DNA from: Vitreimonas flagellata | Lineage (GTDB): Bacteria; Pseudomonadota; Alphaproteobacteria; Caulobacterales; Aquidulcibacteraceae | DNA: 64,000 nucleotides | NCBI RefSeq assembly: GCF_004634425.1 | Contig: NZ_SBJL01000001.1 | Span: 965,001 to 1,029,000, forward strand | Reading direction: 5' to 3' | Made by a program: the position numbers and the translations under genes | Part shown: positions 52,237 through 61,200 of the stretch, one piece after another | How positions within the stretch are numbered: the stretch's first letter is position 1 | How the letters are laid out: the number at the start of each line of letters is the position of its first letter | Notes under the pieces: generated by a model | Database searches by the model: none | Told to the model about the DNA's origin: nothing | What the model saw: only the letters and a program-made list of their open reading frames with translations

Positions 52237-52634
52237 CGCGCCGTCGAGAATCCGGCTTCAGCACCCTGGAGGTAATTGCGGCTGTGGCGATCATCGCCGT
52301 AGCGCTCTTCCCGATCATGATGTTGCAGACGCAGCTTGCACGCAGCCAAGCGCGCTTGGACGCATCGCACGAACAATCCACGAGCGCCCAAAATGCACTG
52401 GCGCTACTCCGCGACCTCAACCCGATGTCCACGCCAGCCGGACGGCGGCGGCTCGATGCGCGCACGGAGCTCGCTTGGTCCAGCACACCGATCTCGGGCG
52501 TGAGCCAGACGGTCAATCCGACAGGGTTTGAGGTTCAACTCTATCGCGTGACTGGCGCAATAGAACGGGACAGTCTCCCGCTAACGACGGTTGAGATTGA
52601 CCTTATTGGCTGGCGCGCGGCGCGAGACCCATAA
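52233..52634 (+). CDS. gspI: Type II secretion minor pseudopilin GspI
   Basis: A 133-residue pseudopilin with leader MTRRRESG and hydrophobic helix FSTLEVIAAVAIIAVALFPIMML, cleavage after Gly8 and Glu5 present. A short beta-rich C-terminal domain (GFEVQLYRVTG) fits GspI. The ATG overlaps the peptidase stop. It is placed with gspE-F-O instead of with gspJ-K, splitting the usual pseudopilin block. It is the last gene of the plus-strand operon. Confidence 0.85.
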   Translation: MTRRRESGFSTLEVIAAVAIIAVALFPIMMLQTQLARSQARLDASHEQSTSAQNALALLRDLNPMSTPAGRRRLDARTELAWSSTPISGVSQTVNPTGFEVQLYRVTGAIERDSLPLTTVEIDLIGWRAARDP

Positions 52635-52732
52635 TGGGCCAAAACACAATGAGGCGGCGGAATAATACTTTGGCCAGATCGTAGTCTCTCACCGTCGAGA
52701 TTGAGTCATCGGCGCAACAGGCGGAGGCGCAC

Positions 52733-52930
52733 GTGCCGCGTGCCAACACGACGCGCAAACTGTCCGCGCGGCCTATTATAGCACGTCCTGTCGTCGGGAC
52801 CCGCCCGGATCCACCACCCCAGCGTGCATCGCCAGCTGCATCCGCATTAAGCGCGGTCATCGCGTCGTTGCTGCTGTGGGCCGGCTTGATTTGGACAGCC
52901 GAGAAAATCCTCGGGATGATTATTGGCTGA
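52733..52930 (+). CDS. Small membrane protein, hypothetical
   Basis: A 65-residue protein with a basic, Pro-rich N-terminal half and one C-terminal membrane helix (about 40-62, ALSAVIASLLLWAGLIWTAEKIL). The GTG at 52733 has a GGAGGCG site upstream. Its end overlaps the end of the convergent SCO gene by 11 bases. It could belong to the end of the type II operon, 98 bases after gspI. Function unknown; coding status is moderate because the frame is short. Confidence 0.5.
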   Translation: MPRANTTRKLSARPIIARPVVGTRPDPPPQRASPAASALSAVIASLLLWAGLIWTAEKILGMIIG

Positions 52931-53516
52931 CGAGCGCCCGGAGGCGTTCGTCAATCACGCCCTGATCGGCGCCATAGGCAATGACATCCGCCACACGCGC
53001 ATCCCGACCGACCAGGAAAACGGTCGCCGTGTGATCCATTGTGTAATCCCCAGATTCCAACGGCACACGCGCGGCAGATACATCAAACGCCTCGCGTAGC
53101 CTCGCGAGCGCTTCCTGACTACCCGTGAAGCCCGTCACCTTTGGTCCAAAGCCAGCGAAATATTGCGCCATGCGTTCGGGTGTATCGCGATCAGGGTCCA
53201 CGGTGACAAAGTCGATCCTGAGATCGGCGACGGGCTCGCCGATACGATCAGCCGAAGCTGTCAGCTCGTAGATCGTCACCGGGCATATGACGGGACACCG
53301 CGTGAAGCCGAAAAACAAAGCGCGCGGCGCGCCGGCCAGTTCACCCCAACGAACGGAAGCGCCTGCGGAACTTGTCAGCGTCACATCATCAAGGCCCCGG
53401 CCAAGGTTGGCGAACTCATTCGGCGCCGCAGGGGCGCACGCGGATACGCCAACGAGGCTTGCCGCGCCGCTTGCCAACACAAGTCGACGCGTGAAGCGTT
53501 CACCACCAATCGTCAT
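52920..53516 (-). CDS. SCO1/SenC family copper chaperone
   Basis: A 198-residue thioredoxin-fold protein with copper ligands Cys74 and Cys78 (CPVIC) and a His in MDHTATVFLVG. The N terminus has a twin-arginine-like TRRLVLASG and a lipobox-like SAC at Cys27, so it is probably a periplasmic lipoprotein. SCO proteins deliver copper to cytochrome oxidase or act in thiol redox. It differs from the SCO-cytochrome fusion at 36321-37265 in lacking a haem domain. The ATG at 53516 overlaps the 3' end of the tolC-like gene by 17 bases, so it is likely co-transcribed with the type I system. Confidence 0.88.
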   Translation of the reverse strand: MTIGGERFTRRLVLASGAASLVGVSACAPAAPNEFANLGRGLDDVTLTSSAGASVRWGELAGAPRALFFGFTRCPVICPVTIYELTASADRIGEPVADLRIDFVTVDPDRDTPERMAQYFAGFGPKVTGFTGSQEALARLREAFDVSAARVPLESGDYTMDHTATVFLVGRDARVADVIAYGADQGVIDERLRALVSQ

Positions 53517-54876
53517 TGTCCACAATCACCGGTTCGCGCCGACGCTCACGACGCGGATGCGCCACCGCCTCAACGCCGAGCAATGGCGCAATAGTGCCCA
53601 CTGCCGCAGCGAGCGCACGCTCTGAGATCGCGAGATCGCGTTCTGCTTCCGCCATGGAAACGCGCGCGCTCAAACGCTCCTGCTCCTGGTTCAAGACATC
53701 AATCATGGACCGTTGACCAAATTGCTGCTCGCGACGCGCGCCACGGCTTGCAAGGTCCGCCGCATCAAGCCTTATACGCGACGCCTCCACCCGCGCGCGC
53801 GCCGCCTCCACGTCGGACCAGGCCACATTCACGCGTTCATTCACGCGCCGTTGGGTCTCGAGCAACCCATAGCGCGCGGCGTCACGCACGTGTCGTTGCT
53901 GCCGCTCGCGCGAACGATTGGCGCCGCCCGAGAAGAGCGGCACCTGTACGCGCACAGACACCGTACTTTCGAACTCTTGATTGAAGTCGGTGGAGCCGCC
54001 AATCGCATCGAAGGTCGAGTTCGACGATTCCAGGAACAACCTCAGCCGTCCATTTGCCGCGGCGAGATCCACCGCCGCGTTGGCGGCGGTTACTTCCGCG
54101 GCCGCAGCCACCAACGCCGGGTGATCATCCTCAGCACGTGCGAGCGCATCAGACAAACTCTCCGGCAACCCCGCCAACGGCGGCGGCGGCGCAAGCTCCC
54201 GGGGGAGATGCCCGACAACGCGGGCATAGAATTGTGTGGCCTCGATCATCCGCGCACGCGCACGCGAGATATCGGCGCGCGCCTGCGCCGCACGCGCTTC
54301 CGCTTGTGCGACATCTGTCCGCGTCAAGAAACCTTCTCGCTGGTTGGCGCGGGCAAAGCGCACCTGCTCTTCAAGGTTCGTCAGCAGCTCTTCCTGCGCG
54401 AGCAGCGCTTCACGCGTGAAGATCGTCTGCGCATAGGCTTGAGTGAACTCAAGCGCCGCACCTTGAATAGCTTCCTGATAAAGCGCCACTGCCGATGCGA
54501 TTTGCGCCCGCGCCTGGCGCGTCGACGCCAACACACGCCCGGACCCGAACAGCAACGTCGAGGCGCGCACCGATGCGATCCAATATTCCGGTTGCTCTCG
54601 GATCGTGAAGGCCGGCGTGAATTCGTCCTCCGTGCTATCCTGCTCGATGGCGCTCGCATCGACCGAAACTTGCGGCAATATTTCTGACCACGCCTGGGGC
54701 AGCGCCTCACGCACGGCGCGGACGCGCGCGCGCTCGGCGGCCAATGTCGGACTCGTGGAAATCGCGATCATCGCCTCGGATTCGAACGTCGCCCGCTCGG
54801 TCTCCTGCGCCGCCGCGTCAAACGAGGCAGTGGCGATCAGCATAACAATACCAACAGACGCAGCAGACAAACGCAT
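53500..54876 (-). CDS. TolC-family outer-membrane protein
   Basis: A 458-residue outer-membrane efflux protein with a signal peptide to about residue 24 (DAAAQ) and two repeats of the OEP family, rich in Ala, Arg and Gln helices and heptads. Characteristic segments are STLLFGSGRVLASTRQA, REGFLTRTDVAQAEARAAQARAD (in outline) and VPLFSGGANRSRERQQ. It starts three bases after the HlyD-like adaptor stop and should form the outer-membrane channel of the type I exporter. A C-terminal tail of Arg/Glu ends in DNDDWW. Confidence 0.93.
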   Translation of the reverse strand: MRLSAASVGIVMLIATASFDAAAQETERATFESEAMIAISTSPTLAAERARVRAVREALPQAWSEILPQVSVDASAIEQDSTEDEFTPAFTIREQPEYWIASVRASTLLFGSGRVLASTRQARAQIASAVALYQEAIQGAALEFTQAYAQTIFTREALLAQEELLTNLEEQVRFARANQREGFLTRTDVAQAEARAAQARADISRARARMIEATQFYARVVGHLPRELAPPPPLAGLPESLSDALARAEDDHPALVAAAAEVTAANAAVDLAAANGRLRLFLESSNSTFDAIGGSTDFNQEFESTVSVRVQVPLFSGGANRSRERQQRHVRDAARYGLLETQRRVNERVNVAWSDVEAARARVEASRIRLDAADLASRGARREQQFGQRSMIDVLNQEQERLSARVSMAEAERDLAISERALAAAVGTIAPLLGVEAVAHPRRERRREPVIVDNDDWW

Positions 54877-54879
54877 CGA

Positions 54880-56226
54880 TTAATTCTCTCGGAAGGACCG
54901 CCACACGGTCTGACTGAGCGGCTCCAGTAGATATTGCAGTGCTGTGCGTTTGCGCAGCGGAATCATGACCTCGACGGGCAGACCAGGCGAAAGTCGCAGA
55001 TCGTCGCCGCCCATCGCCGCCGTGAGCCGCTCGAGTTCAGAACTCGGTGCGCGGATTTCGGTGACGAAGTACGGCGCGCCGCTGCGCTCATCTTCGAACC
55101 TGTCGGCCGAGACGCGGCTTACCTCGCCTCGCAGATAGGGCATTTGCCGGCCTTCGAATGCGGCAAGGCGCACATTGACCGGCTGGCCCACTGCGACATT
55201 GTCGGCGTCGATCGGTCTGATGCGCACACTCATGATCATATCTTGTTCGTCAGGAACGATCTCCAGAATGCGCTCCCCCGGGCCCACGACCGCGCCTTCA
55301 TTGAAGAAAGAAAGTCCCACCACCACGCCAGAGGTTGGCGCGCGAACCCGAGAAGATTCCAATTGTGTGCGCACGGCATGGAGACGCGGAATCACTTCCG
55401 CGAGCTGTGTTTCGGTCACACGCAGCTCTTGGGCGATCAATTGCGCGCGATCCTCTCGGATGGAGAGAGATTGCATTTGCGCCTCGCCGATGCCTTCGCG
55501 CGATTGCTCAATCAATCCCTGCAATTCCGCTCTACGCCCAGCGAGTTCGGACTGCGTGCGTTCGACACTGCGCACGCGCGTCTCCGCAGCGAACCCTTCC
55601 GCCGCCAAAGTGCGCAAGCCCTGCAGCTCCTCGCTGATCAGCGCGTGCTGCTGATCGATGGCGGCAACCTGCTCGCGGTAACCGGCAATACGTGCGCTCA
55701 ATTGTGATTGGCGTTGCCCTTGGACGCCCGTCTGTGCGCGAACGGCGGATCGTCTGGCGCGTAGCTCATCTTGATGGCGCGCCAACACGGCATCGGCCAA
55801 CGAGACATATTCCGACGGCAAATTCGCCCAACTTGCAGGCCGTTGCACTCGTGTCGCGCGCGCCGCCTCCGCCAACAAGCGCTCCCGAGACGCCTCCAGT
55901 TCAATCGCTTGCCCGGCGAGCGCGCGCTCCTGTGCGCGCAGTTCCACCGCAGAGAGTTCGATAAGAATCTGATCTTCTTCGACGTGATCCCCTTCACGCA
56001 CAGCAACGCTTGAGATCACGCCGCCCTCGCGATGCTGCACGACCTGGCGATTGCCCGAAACGATCACTTCGCCCACCGCCACGACGCCGGCATCCAGCGG
56101 TGCAAAGGCCGCCCAAAGTCCGAACACGCCGAAGAACACCGCAAGCACGACCACACCAAGGCGCCCCTCTCGCCACGGATTGTCGTTGAGCGCCTCAAAT
56201 TCGGTAGGTGGCGGCTCCATCTTCAT
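54880..56226 (-). CDS. Type I secretion membrane-fusion protein (HlyD/PrtE family)
   Basis: A 448-residue inner-membrane adaptor. A membrane helix at about 25-45 follows a short cytoplasmic N terminus, then the lipoyl half VVQHREGGVISSVAVREGDHV, a long coiled-coil hairpin at about 95-290, the second lipoyl half SGVVVGLSFFNEGAVVGPGERILEIVP and a beta-barrel. The ending region resembles PrtE/AprE (LPVEVMIPLRKRTALQYLLEPL). The ATG overlaps the PrtD stop (ATGA), and the TolC gene follows. It bridges PrtD and TolC. Confidence 0.93.
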   Translation of the reverse strand: MKMEPPPTEFEALNDNPWREGRLGVVVLAVFFGVFGLWAAFAPLDAGVVAVGEVIVSGNRQVVQHREGGVISSVAVREGDHVEEDQILIELSAVELRAQERALAGQAIELEASRERLLAEAARATRVQRPASWANLPSEYVSLADAVLARHQDELRARRSAVRAQTGVQGQRQSQLSARIAGYREQVAAIDQQHALISEELQGLRTLAAEGFAAETRVRSVERTQSELAGRRAELQGLIEQSREGIGEAQMQSLSIREDRAQLIAQELRVTETQLAEVIPRLHAVRTQLESSRVRAPTSGVVVGLSFFNEGAVVGPGERILEIVPDEQDMIMSVRIRPIDADNVAVGQPVNVRLAAFEGRQMPYLRGEVSRVSADRFEDERSGAPYFVTEIRAPSSELERLTAAMGGDDLRLSPGLPVEVMIPLRKRTALQYLLEPLSQTVWRSFREN

Positions 56227-58199
56227 GAACGCGCCCCAACAGGTGCAGACTTAGGCGCGGCCGCTGCTTGGATCTTGGCAAGCACGGATTGTCGCGGTCC
56301 ATACTCGATGACACGCCCGTCTCGAAGCACCAGCAATTTGTCAACGATACCGATGATGCCGGCTCGATGGGCCACCACCACAACAACGCCGCCACGTGCG
56401 CGTACGCGCTGGATCGCTACGGCCAACGCGGCCTCGCCCTCTTGGTCCAAGTGCGAATTCGGCTCATCCAGCACGAGCACGCAGGGCTGGCCGAAAAGCG
56501 CGCGCGCCAGCGCTATACGTTGCGCCTGACCGGGTGAAATGCCCGAGCCTGACGGCCCCAGTTCGGTTTCGTAGCCGCGCGGCAAGCGCAAGATGAGATC
56601 GTGCGCGCCAGCCTCGATCGCAGCCGCCACGACACTTTCGCCGATCGCTTCGCTTGTCTCAGGCGTTCTCGGCACGAAGGACGAGATGTTGTCAGCGATC
56701 GTGCCGTCGAACAAATCGATGCGCTGCGGCAGATAACCGATGTGGCGAGACAGAGCCTCTTCATCCCAGTCCGCATACCGTGCGCCATCCAATCGCACCG
56801 CGCCCATTCGGGGCGTCGCCGCATTCGCAAGCACGCGCGCAAGCGCTGTCTTGCCGGCGCCGCTGGGACCGATGACGCCAACAACCTCACCCGGCTCGAT
56901 CTGCAAGGACACGCCTTGCAGCGCCAATGTGCGTCCATCCGGGGCGGTCGCTGAGATTTGCTCAAGCTCGAGTCGCCCTTCCGGGGTCGGCAACGGCGTA
57001 CGCGCCATTGACGTCGGCATGGCTGCAAACAATTTCCGCAATGCGAGATAGGAGGTGTGCGCCATACCCAATTGTCGCCAGCCGCCCACGATCTGTTCAA
57101 CCGGCGCGAACGCGCGCGCCGTCAGGATGGTCGCCGCGATAATGGCCCCAGGTGAGATTTCCCGCTGTACCGCCAAAAAGGCGCCCAGTCCCAACGCGGC
57201 GGATTGCAGCAGCATGCGCGTCGCCTTCGTGATCGACGAGTATCCCGCACCCGTTATGGCGACATCGGTTTGAGCGCCGACGAAATCGGCGCGCGCCTTT
57301 CCACGACGATGGCGAAAGCGAGAATTGGCGCCCAGCGCATGGATAGTCTCAGCGGCGTTCAAGTCTGCATCGCTTGCCGAATAGAAACGCGCAGCCAGGC
57401 TCGACAAACGAGAGATCGAGTCACGTGAGCTTCGCTCGTTCGCCAGCGCCAGCAGCAAAATGATAACGGCGCCAACGATGGCGAGCACGCCGATCCAAAA
57501 ATGGATCACAAAACAGATAATGATGAAGAGCGGCGTCCAGGGCAGATCCAGCAAACCCGCGGCCGCGGGGCTTGTGATGCCCGTGCGCAGATTGTCCAGA
57601 TCACGGCTTGTGGCTTCCGGCTGTGCGCCCGCGCGGCGCGCGCGCATCCCCTCTTCAATCACGGCGTCCGCCGCGAGACGTTCGACGCGAACCGAAGCAC
57701 GCGCCAAGAGTCGCGATCGAATAGAATCAAGCAGCGCCAAAACCGCTAAACTTGCGATTAGCACCACGCTTAGCAAAACAAGCGTTAGCACCCCGCTCGT
57801 TGGGATTACGCGATCATAGACCTGCAGCATGTAGAGCGATGGCGCCAAATACAGCAGATTGATCGCCGCGCTAAAGCCCACGATCAACATCACATGCGTA
57901 CGCAGACTCTGCGGTCCGCGGCTCATCATCTGCGCGGCGGAAAATGTTTCGAGCTGCTCAGGCGGCAGATTAAAGAACCGGTCAATTGACGCACGCAGCG
58001 CACCGATACGCGTGCGCACGAAGTCGGCCGCGCGCGACAGCAAGGCCTGTCCCCGTGCCCACAACTCAACCAATGAAAGACGTGGAAATCTTATGCCCAG
58101 CCCAGCCACGGCCCATACTCTCGCGTAACGCTCATAACCCTTGCGTACAGGTTCCCCGAGCGACAGCCGTTTCCCCAACCGGCTTAGCGCGCACACCAT
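56223..58199 (-). CDS. Type I secretion ABC permease/ATPase (PrtD family)
   Basis: A protein of up to 658 residues fusing a six-helix membrane domain with an ATPase. Walker A is GPSGAGKT, the signature reads SPGQAQR and Walker B is VLVLDEPNSHLD. The first membrane helix (VGFSAAINLLYLAPSLYMLQVYDRV in outline) is preceded by about 100 residues, about 80 more than in RsaD/PrtD relatives. A 15-bp hairpin abuts the ATG at 58199, so it has no ribosome site. The true start may be further in (for example ATG at 57929). It exports the neighbouring RTX protein. Confidence 0.88.
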   Translation of the reverse strand: MVCALSRLGKRLSLGEPVRKGYERYARVWAVAGLGIRFPRLSLVELWARGQALLSRAADFVRTRIGALRASIDRFFNLPPEQLETFSAAQMMSRGPQSLRTHVMLIVGFSAAINLLYLAPSLYMLQVYDRVIPTSGVLTLVLLSVVLIASLAVLALLDSIRSRLLARASVRVERLAADAVIEEGMRARRAGAQPEATSRDLDNLRTGITSPAAAGLLDLPWTPLFIIICFVIHFWIGVLAIVGAVIILLLALANERSSRDSISRLSSLAARFYSASDADLNAAETIHALGANSRFRHRRGKARADFVGAQTDVAITGAGYSSITKATRMLLQSAALGLGAFLAVQREISPGAIIAATILTARAFAPVEQIVGGWRQLGMAHTSYLALRKLFAAMPTSMARTPLPTPEGRLELEQISATAPDGRTLALQGVSLQIEPGEVVGVIGPSGAGKTALARVLANAATPRMGAVRLDGARYADWDEEALSRHIGYLPQRIDLFDGTIADNISSFVPRTPETSEAIGESVVAAAIEAGAHDLILRLPRGYETELGPSGSGISPGQAQRIALARALFGQPCVLVLDEPNSHLDQEGEAALAVAIQRVRARGGVVVVVAHRAGIIGIVDKLLVLRDGRVIEYGPRQSVLAKIQAAAAPKSAPVGARS

Positions 58200-58237
58200 C
58201 TGCGCGCGGTCGCTTGGTTAAGAGCGACCGCGCGCAG
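58200..58237 (-). terminator. Strong hairpin between RTX gene and prtD-like gene
   Basis: Arms 58200-58214 and 58223-58237 pair perfectly over 15 bases (CTGCGCGCGGTCGCT) with an eight-base loop. It lies five bases after the RTX stop. No T-run follows. It could partly end the RTX transcript and limit exporter expression, as intergenic hairpins do in other type I operons. Confidence 0.75.
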
Positions 58238-58242
58238 AGATT

Positions 58243-61200
58243 TTACGGCGCGAGCAAGAAATCCGAAGCCGTAATGTTGGCTACGGTCTCTCCCAGCAGC
58301 GTAATGGTTTGGCCGTTGATCGTGACAAGAACGTCCGCCCCTTGCTGGACGATCGTCACCGAGGCAGCGAAATTCGCCGCGGTGACGCCCAAGGCGCTGA
58401 TGTCCAACAGATCCTGACCACCAGTTGGATTTTCGTCGAACCCGGTGATCCGATCGGCTCCGAACGCGCCGCTGAAGACGAACGTATCGTTGCCAGCGCC
58501 GCCATTCAGATCGTCGTTGCCCAAACCGCCAATGAGCGTATCGCTGCCGCCACCGCCATTGAGGTTGTCGTTGCCGCCGCCGCCATTCAAGGTATCCGAA
58601 CCGCCGGCGCCATCGAGGTCGTTGGCGCCGCCGTCGCCCAGAATTGAGTCGTTCCCGGCGCCGCCGGTTACGTTCTCAATGCCGGCAATGGCGCTGAAGC
58701 CGGAGGCCGAACCGGCGCCCAGATCGACCGTGACGCCGTTGCCAGCGCCCGTGCCGGTGTAGTCGAGGCGATCGACCCCGCCGAGCAGATCGGCATTTAC
58801 CGCTTCGATATTGATCAGCGTCGTGCCGTTGGCGTTGGTGAGACGTGCGCCATTCCACACGGCCGTCAGCGTATTCGCAGCGGTCGTGCCGTTTATGCGC
58901 AATGTATCTACATCGGCGCCGCCATCGTACGAGCTGTCTGTCCCATCACCGAAATTGTAGATGATGAGATCGTTGCCCGCGCCGCCATTGACGACATCGC
59001 CGTTGCCTGCACCGCCCGAGAGCGTGTCATTGCCTGCGCCGCCATTGATGACATCGGCAGAATCGCCGCCATCGATGATGTTCGCATTGGTGTCCCCGGT
59101 AATGTTATCGGCGCCGAATGAGCCGATAATGCCCTCAATGCCCGACAGCGAGTCCGTGCCTGTCTGCGCACTCGTCGCCGAGCCGGTCGACACGTTAACC
59201 ACCGCGCCGGCTGTCGTGTTCGCTAGGCTGTAGAAGTCAACGCCAAGGCCGCCAACATAGGTGTCATTGCCGTCACCCGTTGAGGCAACGAGAATGTCAT
59301 CACCGCCGGCGCCATCGATCGTGTCGGCCCCATTGAGACCGGTAAGGATGTTCGCTCCAGCGTTGCCGACAATGTTGTCGTTACCCAACCCGCCGGTCAC
59401 GTTCTCAATGCCAGCGATTGTGGTGAAACCGGACGCCACGCCAGTTGTCAGATTGACCGCAACAGCCACAGCCGCGAGCGTTGTTGAATAATTCAACGTA
59501 TCGCTGCCCGCGAGCAGATTGGCGTTGACCACCTCGACGTTGGTGACGTTGCCGTCCTCAACGGTGACAAGACGCGTGCCATTGAAGCGGACGTCGAGCA
59601 CGTCGTCGCCGGTCGTGCCGGTGATCGCCAATGTATCGTTGCCTGCCGCGCCGTTCACGGTGTCTGTGCCGTCGCCAATCGTGTACTGGATCAGGTCGTC
59701 GCCGCCGCCGCCATTGATGTTGTCATTGCCGGCGCCGCCATTGAGCGTGTCGTTATCAGCGTCGCCGTTGAGCGAGTCGCCGCCGGCTTCTCCCAGGAGA
59801 ACGTCCGCACCCGCGCCGCCGTTCAGAATGTCGCCGCCAGCGCCGCCTTCAAGCACATCCCCACCAGCTGCGCCGTTGAGTGTGTCAGCGCCGTTTAGAC
59901 CGAGGATACGATCGGCGAACGCCGTACCCGTGATGACATTGGCGCCATTGGTGCCGGTGATGAAATCGCCGACGGCGTCGGTTGCCGCCGAGGTCACCGT
60001 TTCTGTCGTGCCGAAATCATCAGTGTAGGTAACGATGGCGCGCAACGGGCGACCAATCTGCGCCGCCGCAACAAGGAATTGCTGCAGATTGGCGCCGGCG
60101 ATGTCTTGCCATGTGCCATTCGCCAATTGCTGTTGCCACTGGAACGTGAATACCGCGCCGTCCGTGCCGTCCGGATCGATAAACGCCACATTGGCCGTGA
60201 GGATATCTCCCTCTGTCGGCGTCGTATCGCTGATCACCAGCGCCCCCACCGGTGCGTCATTGAGCGGCGTCACCGACGCCGTCGGCGCCGAGAACACCGT
60301 CTCCAGCACGCCGTTCTCGTCGATGTAGTTGAAGCGGACGCGCAGTTGCGCGCCAGCTTCCAATTGGGTCACGCGGAACGTCGGCCCGGTTGCCGGCACT
60401 GGGCCTTCATTGCCGTTGGCGCCGCCAACAACCATGATGTCTTGCCAGGCGCCATCGCCGCCATCGGCCTGCCAGGTGATCGAGGAGAGCCCCGTGATCA
60501 CGCCTCCGGTCGCGATATTGTCCGGATCCGTGACGCCCGAAACATCAACTGTCAGCAATTGGCCTTCAGCAGGCGTTGTGTCGTTGATCAGCGGTACGCC
60601 AACGGGACCCTCATTTGCAATATCGCCCAGTTGAACGACGGTGTCGTTGAACTGCATGCGCTCGATGTTGCGCAGGTAGTCGAAGCCATCAATGCCCACG
60701 GCGCCCGGTACGATGACACCCGCGCCGTCACGCTGCAGATGGATCACTTGAATGAAACCATCGCCGTCTTGATCGCTGATCCCCTCGAAGGTGTCTTGGC
60801 CTTCGATAAAATAGTCCGCGCGATTGCCCGTGAACACAGCCGTGTCGATGTCGGGTGTCGCTGAGGTCAATATCTCACGCACGATCCCAAGCTGGCTCAC
60901 CTTGAGCGTACCGGCGAGCATCTCATTTTGGATCGTCTTCATGCTCGTGACGCGCTCGTTTGCGTCATTGAAGTCGCCATCATTGTTGCGATCGACACCG
61001 ATGGCCACCTGCAAGTAGGCGTCGCCATCCAGAACGTCGTTGCCGCCGCGGCCCTCGATCATATCCGATCCGCCGCCGCCCAGGATGATGTTGCCGCCGG
61101 TGAACATGTCGTCGGCGTCGCCCACTACTCCGTTCGCGCCAGCGCCAAGTTGACCAAGCAATTCAGCCAAACCATCAATACGCGCGATGCCCTCTGCATT

